Shown: one piece after another, positions 54,703 to 64,000 of the stretch
Layout: each line of letters opens with the position of its first letter
How positions within the stretch are numbered: position 1 is the stretch's first letter
Assembly (NCBI RefSeq): GCF_015832195.1
Contig: NC_052028.1
Span: 4,817,501 to 4,881,500 of the forward strand
Direction: 5' to 3'
From: Motacilla alba alba
Lineage: Eukaryota; Chordata; Aves; Passeriformes; Motacillidae
DNA: 64,000 bases
Program-made: the position numbers and the translations under genes
Notes under the pieces: generated by a model
What the model was told of the DNA's origin: nothing
What the model saw: the letters and a program-made list of their open reading frames with translations, nothing else
The model's database searches: none

Positions 54703-55811
54703 TTTCCCCCCTCTGTTTTGCTTTCACCAGCACCTGGTCATTAGTTCATTTAATAATTCACCAGCATTTTCCAGTGTGCTGTCCTCTTGTCAGGCTCCTT
54801 TATCTTTTCATTTTCTCAAAAACCTTATTTATGGCCAGAGTTCCCATGATGGATTTGAATCCTGTCCATATCCACCAGCCTTTTCCTTCCCACCCACGCT
54901 AATCCATCAGCTGTCTCTGGGAGCTCCTGGGCACGGTGCTTCCCTATTAGACTCAAGGATTTTGATTTTAAATACATGACTGTGCTATCAAGTTGGAGAA
55001 ATGTAATGTCAAAGGATTTGTACTTCTCTTGCACCCAAGAAGGTCCAATGCCAAGAATTTTGAGACAGTTCCTTCCTAATTATTTTTCACTTCCTTACGT
55101 TAAAACACTCTGTAATTCTACACCCATTGGGCACCTCTGCTCCTGCTGGCAGCAGCAAAACCTGGGTACAAGATCAGCCAAGAGAGAAACACCAGGAATG
55201 TGCCTTCCATTCCTTGTTTACAGATGAATACACGGTGCAGGGAACTCTGCCAGAATCTGAGATCAGCAAAGCTCCTGTGCACATCTCATCCTACTGTGAG
55301 ATGATCGTGTTGGAAGAAGTTTCCTAGCTATTTTCAAACCTCTAAGAGACTACTCTTAAAACTCATCAAATGCATAAATCATGCAAGCAGTTATGGTTTT
55401 AGGTATTTTACTTATCATTTCAGTCAAGAACACCACCTGCTTTTCAGTCTACACCTACATCATTTTCTCTCATTCTGTCTAAGAAACAGTCCCTTTCTTT
55501 CTTTAAGCCTTCCACAGAACCTCTCTTGCCTCAATTTGATACTAACAATTTTCATTTGCTTAATAACAGGAGGCTTTAATACATTTTCTCCCTGCTAGCA
55601 GTGTCAATTTATAAAAATATGTTTTGCAGAAGGCTTTGCTAGAGACCACCAATAAGGCTGGAAAACCTTTCCTTTCCAGTATGGTAAGGAAAATCAACAA
55701 TATTTTAAAATGCCTAGCAGTATTTAGCAGAATTTCAATAAGGCTATTCCAAATTACACACGTGAATAGTTCACTCAGCTAAGCTCTGATACTGTATTAG
55801 ACAAAAAGAAA

Positions 55812-55859
55812 GGGGGGGGGGGGGGGGGGAAGGGGAAAAAAAAAAAGAGGAAAAAAATG
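55812..55859 (+). repeat. G18 homopolymer followed by purine-rich tract
   Basis: Eighteen consecutive G (55812-55829) followed by A/G-only sequence including an A11 run. The whole stretch is purine on the plus strand almost without interruption. Confidence 0.95.
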
Positions 55860-57956
55860 AGAGTGTTTCCATTTGTGTGAGCTGGTAGCTGTATTCTTTG
55901 TGAGTTCTCCACCTTTGTAAACACATAGATTTTATCAGAAATAACAGCTTCCTGAAGTGATTCTTTGTTTTAAAAGGTTCAAGGTAAGCAAAGAAAAAGT
56001 TAAAAGAAAAAAGAAATAGGAATGGAAAACAACAGAACATCATGATAAGGCACACGGAATGGATGACATTATTTCTCAACAGCCTCCATAAGTATTTGCT
56101 GAAACATTTTAAATTCTAGATTGCCTCAGCCAGCAATGAAACTTTGCATAATAAAGTAAGAAAGCTACACTGGAAGATTCTCAGCTAACAAGTATTGTTC
56201 CATCTTTCAATAAAGGAAAATTATTTGCTTTATAGAAATTAATTAAATCTTGCAGTGATGGATACAATGAACACAACCATTACAAAAAAATGACCAGCTG
56301 TAACTCAAAATGTCTGAAGCGAATTTCTAGAGTCCACACATCAAGGGGTCATCAGGAATAGAACTGAGACCTTGCCACCATGAAAACTGGTCCATCCAAA
56401 TCTGCAGTGCAAGGTTTACTCACATATTATCATAGCAGAAGAGAACACCAAGGGTTATCTTGATTAATGGAATTTTTTTAATAACCTCAGTCAAGAAAAA
56501 CACACTTCTAGAAAATCAACTAATCCAATATCATAAAAAGCAGCAAATATCTCATAATGTTGTACAGTCACTGTGAGACATCACTACATCCTCTGTTCCA
56601 TCTCAAATCATCTAGAAAAAAGGCCCCAGTCCCTCTGGAGGAAAATCTCTCTGGAGAAAAGGCCACATGCTTCAGCAGACATTATCTTTTGTTATCTACC
56701 TAATCATTCAGGACAGAAGATGTACTCCAATATTCACTCTCACACTGCAGGTTTCTTACACAGGGTCATCATTCTGCTTACTCTCTTCTAGCTGTGGGTG
56801 CCTCCAAGGAAAGCTTGGCATTTGCTGGTGGATAAGGGGTTTCCTCCGTGTCACTCTGCCAGCAGTCACTGCTCACGGGGCTGAGTTGTCACAGAGAAGC
56901 CCATCCTCCTCAGCCCTGTGTGACATCCTCATCCAACACCCCACAGGGGGTGCCTGAAGGCAGCTGGGGACAGCAAGGGCTGAAGCTGCACCAGGCCAGA
57001 ACAGGGGAGCTCACGTGGGGAGATCTCAGATAAGCTACCACATGAGAAATGCCAACAACCATGTCCAACCCACCATCTGTGCCAGAGTTTCACCAAGCAA
57101 GATCAGTCAGAAAGGAGAAACAAGTTTAAAAATGCTCTTAGAAGTGCATGGAATCTTTGCAAAACCCATTTGGTCCTTTCTTTCCGTTGCCCTTTCACAG
57201 ATTGAACAATAACCAAGCTGCAATGTCTAATTTCTTCACAACTCTAAGCTCCCTGCATTAAAGCCAGCCCCCACAATTTTGCCATCTGCTGCCTGGATTG
57301 CTGTGCATCCAGCACAGAGATCCCAACGTTCTTCAACTGCCATGGTCGAACTTCCCAGGCAAAAGCATCAGCTCTCTGTGACAAGGACAGAGATCAAACC
57401 TAAGGGAACTTGGCAGGAAGCATTTAAAGCAAATTCAAAGCAAATTCTGTTTCACCTACCACATTCAGTTGTATCACTGACTCTTGCAAAATAAAATGTA
57501 TCCCTTCAATGAAGACACTTGATTTAAACTGAGTATTTATTCTATCTGTACAGCTATACAGACATCCTGATCTCCATCCACAGTGTATGAAACTGATAAT
57601 GTTTTAAAACTGCCTATCCTCCAAAGATATTGGACAGTTAGAACTAGTTTATAGCTTTGTTTTAAAATTAACTAGAGATCCAAAGCTTAGTTGGTTCTTC
57701 TTCTAAGGATTAGATGTTAAGAGAGAACAAAATTAATAATTCAGTTTAACAAAATTTACCTTGTGAAACCAGAATTCTCTGCGGTTGTAACCAACTCATT
57801 GTAAGTTAAACACAAACCTTAAAATGCTCCCTTTGTTCCAATTCTCTATTACCTACCAAGGTAAATGATATCTTGCTGCCATTATTTTTAGCAGCACTTT
57901 ACAGAAGGCAATAATATTTCACAGAGTTCTCCCACAGAACAAGAAAGATGTTCACA

Positions 57957-58358
57957 AATTGGAGCAAGTCCAGGGAAGGATGCCAGTGTCTCAAGAGACT
58001 GGAACATGGGATCTACATGGAGAGATGAAGGAACTGGACTTGTTTAGTTGCAGAAATGGCCAGCAGTGGCTATTGCTGTTCCTGTGAGGCCACAGAGAAG
58101 AGGGAGATGGGGGCAACCAAAGGGGAGTGAGAAACCACCAGAGCAAACTGGTACAGGAAGTTCTGAACAGAAATGAAGTGAGTAAAAATCACTCTGGTGA
58201 CAAATAAGCACTGGAGTGGTTGCTGCAGGGGCTGGGGAATTTTGCTCTTTTTCAAGACTCAACTACACAAAGCCCTTAGCAACCCAGTCTCAGTTCAACA
58301 CTGACACTTGGATTAGGTGAGCTTCAGAGGTCCTTTCCAGCCTCAATGTGCCTATGAT
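57957..58358 (+). mobile_element. Degraded CR1 LINE fragment
   Basis: It begins with the CR1-like TTGGAGCAAGTCCAGGGAAG and ends GAGGTCCTTTCCAGCCTCAA before CTATGATGG. The middle is diverged but keeps collinear pieces such as GAACTGGACTTGTTTAG. Orientation is plus, opposite to TENM2. Confidence 0.75.
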
Positions 58359-59894
58359 GGTCTTAATCTGGGAAAAGTACCATAACCATTAAAAATAGGA
58401 AGAACCAAAAGAACTATTTATTTTGGAAACCAGCCTGTAAAGCGAACACACAAGGCAAGCTTTGTAAGCTGAGCATGCAGGCTTAAAAAGTCAGAGGTTT
58501 TTCAAGTAAAAAGTCATCTAAGCTTGCAGGTTGAAAGCTGAATTTCAAGCTTGAAGAGCACAGTAAGGCAGAGGCTGTATTCTGTCTGCACACACGTGCA
58601 GCCTGCAGAGGAGCAGACACTGCAGTGGGGACCTGCTATGGCCACACTGATGACACACTGGGGTGTGTTTGGGTGTGTGGTGTGCAGGGAAAAATGAATG
58701 GGTTTTGTTCCTTCTTCAGTTCCACGGCACAGACCTTTGAGGGACTACAGTTCTAGAGTGAAGAAAACGCACAGGAACTAAAAGCATAATTTAACAAAAG
58801 TAAGAAGCACAAGCTCCATCACAATTCCCAAGACACTACTGCAAGCTCAGACATTTCCAAACATGTCATTTGACAGTGTTGACTTTGAAACAGCCCCTTA
58901 AAAATGTGAAAACAAACCCAAAAGAAAACAACTCTGCCATATGTTGTGAAGACACTACCATAAATCTAAAGAAAACAACACATGAGAAGGAATAATAACC
59001 TCTAACACTCACCTCTCCACCAGGCAGAGCCACATTCCTGTGTCATGTAAATCAATCCAAGCCCTATTCTCTTTTCACTGAAGATTCTGTCTTTTGTTTG
59101 GAGGCCTAGGAAGCATGGCATTCATCTGGGCCTATCCTATAGATATATGGCCAATGACCAGCTTGAGATCTGTGTGTGATACACAGGCATATGGTACATT
59201 ATTCTGTCTGGAAATCTAAAGATTGTTTTAAAAGAATTTTTTTTTTTAATGGAAGTCAAAACTTAAATTGTTACAGTGATTTACCAACAACCTTCCATTT
59301 CTATTTCCATTGCTGAGCAGGGCACAGACAGTAGGTGTGAACCGACAACCCCACAGAAGTCAGTGGTGTTTTTTCTTCCTGTACAATTCTGTCTGCCCAA
59401 CTTTAAAAGGCTCACTGATTTTAGCCAACACAAGTAAAATCAACTGGCATTTTGTCTCTGCTAGACTGGTGGGTGCAGCTAATGTTGCCTTTCTGCTGTT
59501 TTTAAGTCAAAGCAGGGGTGTGGAGAACACGAGCTACTAGGCCTGGGACTAGAGAGAGCAATTGGCCAGCAGAAACTGTGAAGGAAGGAATATTTTACTG
59601 AAATCCATTATGTGAATTAGTGTTGGTAGTTGTTGAGGTGTGCAGAGTCAATAAAGGGCCCTAATTAACCACCTTCTTTGCAACTTCCCCATTTGTGGCC
59701 CAGGTGAGTTCCCATCCATGCTGGGCTATCCAGAATTTCACACTGCATGAACTCAACCCCACACACGTCTGGCTCTGGTAGCAGTCACAGCTGCATCTCA
59801 GTCCCCTGGACAAGTGCACCTACAGCGTCTTCCACCAGTGATTTTACTAATGCTCCACCCTTTAAAGAGTTGCTTCTCTTCCCCAAGACAAGCA

Positions 59895-59948
59895 CTATTT
59901 TAATACAATCCCCTATTTTTAATCCAATCCCCTATTTTAATACAAAAG
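59895..59948 (+). repeat. Three tandem 18-19 bp units
   Basis: Units begin CTATTTTAATACAATCCC (59895), CTATTTTTAATCCAATCCC (59913) and CTATTTTAATACAA (59932). A short local minisatellite. Confidence 0.85.
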
Positions 59949-62900
59949 TCACTGAGGCAGAGGAGAGCAAAGTGCAGCAGCCCTGCTGTTTAAAGCCTCC
60001 CTTGAGCAAAAGGTCATCCTCCCATCCAGGCAGTGGGAAAAAGAATCTCCTGTATCTGTGCCTCTCAGAGCAGGAAGGAAGCTGGAACCAAACACTATAA
60101 ATGCTTTATTATCCTGAACTGAAATCAATAAACTATGAACAGTTGTAACCTAATTTACTAGCAAACAGAACTGAAAAGATATCTGACAAAGCTTTTCATA
60201 TACATTAAGAGCCATCAGATTGTAATTTTAGGTCAATATCAAGACACACAATGACCTAGAGTAAAATGATCTATATACCATTACCAATTTACTCATTTGT
60301 CCAAATTACCTCAGTAAATTCTAACTTGCATGAAAACTTTCATGAATTATTAAAAAAAAAAAAAAGGTAAAGGAGAGAAAAGAAATCTCTTCCTTGATGC
60401 CACTGTCACTGATGTGCACATGTTGTTCTTCAAAAGCTGGTTCTGCACAAGCAGTGGTGGAGACTGTGACAAGCAGCTCCCTGAAGGGTGGATCTGTGAG
60501 CTCAGCCCATGGCTGGAGGAAGTGTGGTCCCTCAGACTTCCCAAAAAGAATCTCCTATCCAAAAAGAGCAGGACTGACAAGTGTGTATTTGGGTGTTTGG
60601 TCAGTGGCATAGCCAAAGCCACTTCTTCCAGCCCTCCCATGGAGATTCCCTGCAGGACAGCAGCCCTTGACAAGGCTGGTTCCTCTGAGAACTAACACAG
60701 AATTACAGGTGGGATAAAAGGCATGCAGTGCACTGCATTAGGCAGCAGGAGCAAACATCCCTCCATCAGTAATTCCTACTTTTCCAGGGAAAAGCACTCC
60801 CTGAACCAGACAGCTTCCTACAGACAAGAATTCTGTGCTTTGAGAAGCAGCTGGAATTACAAACAGAAAAGGAAAACAAGTATTTGTTCAATTAGAAACT
60901 AGACAACCAACACCAAACCGAGCCTGTGTTTGAACCACTAATATTGGTTTCAATTCGAACAGCATTCAAGATACATGATCCATTAGTTTTTTTATTTTAG
61001 CTACCATAAGAGCAAAGGATTTCCATTTACATCACTCAGCTGTCCATTTTCATTCCCATTTCCTGAGAGGCAAGATAAAAAAGAGACAATGCCCAGACTG
61101 AGCCAGCACACTAAGAGTTAACTACTGGGAACAGAAATCAAGCTTCAGGATTTAACAAGGCTGTTCAGCTTCACAATTTTCATTGAAAAGTAAGTTTTAG
61201 TCAAGATTTCTTACACATACACAACTTACAAATTTCTTTCCTTGAACTTCTTAAATAAACACGTTATTTATTTAGTTTGGCATTAAGTCCCTTTTATCAT
61301 TCTCATAAAAATATTGTCAAGGACAAAGCAGTTTGCATGAACCCTTGTTCATGTAATATATATATTTTTTTTTTTTAATTATTTAGTTTTCCTTTTCAAC
61401 TTCTGGTCAACTTTCAGCTTCAATTTTCAATACTTTTTAAAGTAGCCTAATAGCATAGTCCTGAACTAAAAAAATAAAATGAAAAAAGACTAAAAGGAAA
61501 GTAAAAAATTTCTTAAGAGTAACTCACAGATTGGGGTTATCTCTGCAGTTTTGAATTGATGGTAGCATTTATATATTAGAAGATCTGCAAAGGAGAGATT
61601 CTACAACACACATGTCTTGATGCCTGGGGCAACTCCCCAAGAGAAAGACCTAAAATAACCTCAACTACAATTGAATTCATTAAATGGTATAACCTTTTAA
61701 AGAAAGAAAAGAGTGATTCTTAAACGTAAAATAAACTATTTATATCTTATTTCCTAGAAATGTGTTCAAGGAAGTCTATATACTTCCATAATATCTTGAT
61801 GGAATTCTCAGTTTTCCAGGTAGGATGGCTTAAATTTTGAAAGCAGCTTAGAAATTCTAGCCTGAACGAGCAACCTTTCTCCTCTGTTTTGCACGGGTGA
61901 AAAATCATAGATATGTGCCTTTCTTTAAGCCATTTATCCTTCTGAAATGTTTTTTAAAGCCAATATAAAAAAACTTACATGAGGCTGCTGGAATATTTTC
62001 CAATAATCAAGACTACAGAATTAGGAAATGTCCCATTTAGAAATTGAGTTTTGAGTAATAAGAAGGAAATACAAATTGGTCCACAGTGCCATGCCTCCAT
62101 TTAGACTGCACTAATGTTAGTTCTGATACAGTGCAAGTGCATCACCAGACAGATGGTCAGATCAGGACTTCAAATATATACGACTTAAAAATTGTAATTC
62201 AACATGAAAATGTGACATATCAGTTAATTAGATTTTGTTTAATGAAGAATCAGAATGCTTTTAGAAGTTATTTCTTTCTATAGAGAGATTTGTCCATACT
62301 TCCTAAGAATTCCAGAAATTAGATAAGTCTACGGATAAGTCTACTTATCTATGTAGAACCAGGCTAATCCTCACTTTGCTAAATAACATCATTTATCAGA
62401 GGGACCAAAAGCAGATTTCCCTATCATCCCCACTAGGACCTTAGCTAGGAAAAGTGTCATGTAATGAAAAACTCCTAAAATGTCTAGTAAAACACACCCA
62501 TACAAGATTATGAATGCTGTGCTCACACTCCACAGTTAAACCAAACCTCTGTGATTCACATGAGAACCTGGAACTGTAAAACCAGACAAAGTAACCACAA
62601 CTGGAAAGTATTTGGAGCAGCAGAGTTTTGCTCCAGATCAGGACTGTGTAACAAAACCAGTAACACAGGAGGTGCCCAAAACAGATCCCATGGGCAGCTG
62701 GGTAAAAAATCTGTAGTGCAGCAAGTAAAATGAGAAGATTTAAAATAAATGAAATCATTTATTTTAAAACCCCACAACAAATAAAGGTTGGAATATGATG
62801 CTCACATTTCTCAGCAGTGAACTGACAAGATTACAAAACTTTATTTTTCCCTGTATGTAATCAGAACTTCATTACCATTTTGGGGGGTTCAGCTACTTGA

Positions 62901-64000
62901 TTTTGACCAGTTTTTGTGCCTGCACTTTTATAAACTTCTTAGTTTTGAGTGTCCCCAAACACATTTCCACTTCTAGAAACTGTTCTACTTTTTCCTCTTG
63001 ATTTCATGAATTCTAGGTGCAGTGCATCTGCAACAAATCTCCTCATAAATGAATCCAGCATGCGACAATAGCACAGATTTTCAGAATTCATCTATTCCTC
63101 ATGTGCATTTCCAAAATGAATGAAAATTAATGATTTTCTACAGTGTGCATTTAAATGCAGCTCTTTGAAGTAATCATTACTAGCCAGGCAAAGTCAACTG
63201 CAAAAATGGATTGATGAAAGAAAAATAACTAATGCACTATCCCTGTACCTACAATACTTTTCAACACTCATAACTGCAATCCTGGATCCAAAATGCACTA
63301 AAATAGAGTAAATTCCATATTCAGTGAGTAATGCTGACCAAAATGATGTATTTCTAAGTATGCTGAACATGCCTTAAAAAATGGAGTCTAAGGACTTTTC
63401 TTCTTTGAAAGGTAGGTTTTTTTTCCTATCAAAATTCAATTCCCTTTTGTCCCCAAATAAATAAGATTTTACACATAACTGAGTTTATCTGCCTCAAATC
63501 GATTAAAACATTAAAATTAATCTTAAAAAAAAGTATAGTTAACCAATCTGATTATTACTGCAAGTCTTGTAGGAACACAGATGTGCTGAATATGAATTTC
63601 ACTGCTTGAAAGGTACTTTGGAAGGTGTTAGGCGTTACTAGAATGCTTTCAAAACATGTGCAGCCACTTACAAAAAGTGTTCAGGAGCTTTACCCAGTTT
63701 GAAAAGAAGAGCTTTTTCACAGCTGTAGTTTTATAGTAAGTCTTTTTAGACAAATTTCAAAGAACGTATAGTTCACATAATTTAAACTGAATTCACCTAT
63801 AATTCGGTATTTGACAGAGCTAATGCTTAATTGTTTCTAAGGAGTCTGCAAACAAAAATATTTCTTCTTTTATTCCCCAAACATTTCACTAAAATTATAT
63901 TTTGCTTTGTTTTCACACTGAGGATTGAATTTGACACTTTAATGGAGAAAAGCAGCTTGTGCTGCTTACTATGCTTCTAATTATTGTACTCACAATTTTC

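Larger units (their letters stand above)
47261..64000 (-). other. TENM2: Upstream TENM2 intron or 5' flank (partial)
   Basis: AT-rich non-coding DNA. It contains LTR copy C (52.9 kb), CR1 remnants (47.8 and 58.0 kb), microsatellite and homopolymer tracts (51.65, 54.1, 55.8 kb) and a perfect inverted repeat (54.67 kb). No promoter-like CpG island or upstream exon was recognised, so the transcription start is not identified. Confidence 0.7.

Noticed and set aside
1..64000. CRISPR arrays, phage, operons, tRNA, rRNA or known small RNA genes
   Set aside because: No regular spaced repeats, prokaryotic gene packing or familiar RNA gene sequences were seen. The window is ordinary vertebrate intron apart from the items listed.

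Overview
This is vertebrate genomic DNA, almost certainly from a songbird (passerine). It is AT-rich, intron-dominated and repeat-sparse. The repeats I recognise are CR1 LINE fragments of the avian type and endogenous-retrovirus LTRs that match passerine LTR families as I remember them. No bacterial-style operons, CRISPR arrays, rRNA or tRNA genes were seen.

The window holds one recognisable gene, TENM2 (teneurin-2), on the minus strand. Only two coding exons fall inside it. The first coding exon (start codon at 47193, donor at 46967) encodes residues 1-75 plus the first base of codon 76. The next exon (10519 to 10244) encodes the following 92 codons. They join in phase 1 across a 36,448-bp intron, giving about 167 residues of the N-terminal cytoplasmic domain. 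The membrane segment, EGF repeats, NHL propeller, YD repeats and C-terminal region lie beyond base 1.

Layout, left to right: 1-10243 is the intron downstream of the second coding exon, with an LTR (9692-10116) ending 127 bp from its donor. 10244-10519 is that exon. 10520-46967 is the large intron, holding CR1 fragments (13.5 and 34.7 kb), an LTR piece (15.7 kb), a GC-rich island (22.4-22.9 kb), a second LTR of the 9.7-kb family (36.0 kb) and, against its 5' end, a different LTR (46568-46963). 46968-47258 is the first coding exon with a 65-base 5' leader. 47259-64000 is the intron or flank upstream, with a third copy of the LTR family (52.9 kb), CR1 pieces and microsatellites.

The most notable observation is that the LTR at 46568-46963 appears to have integrated exactly at the splice donor of the TENM2 start exon. 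Its 6-bp target-site duplication covers the donor core, so there is now a weak donor beside the exon and a near-consensus donor 402 bp further on. A second is that three LTR copies share 6-bp flanking duplications and TG...TA termini. No new multi-gene system was found. Species, repeat subfamily names and expression cannot be settled from the sequence alone.
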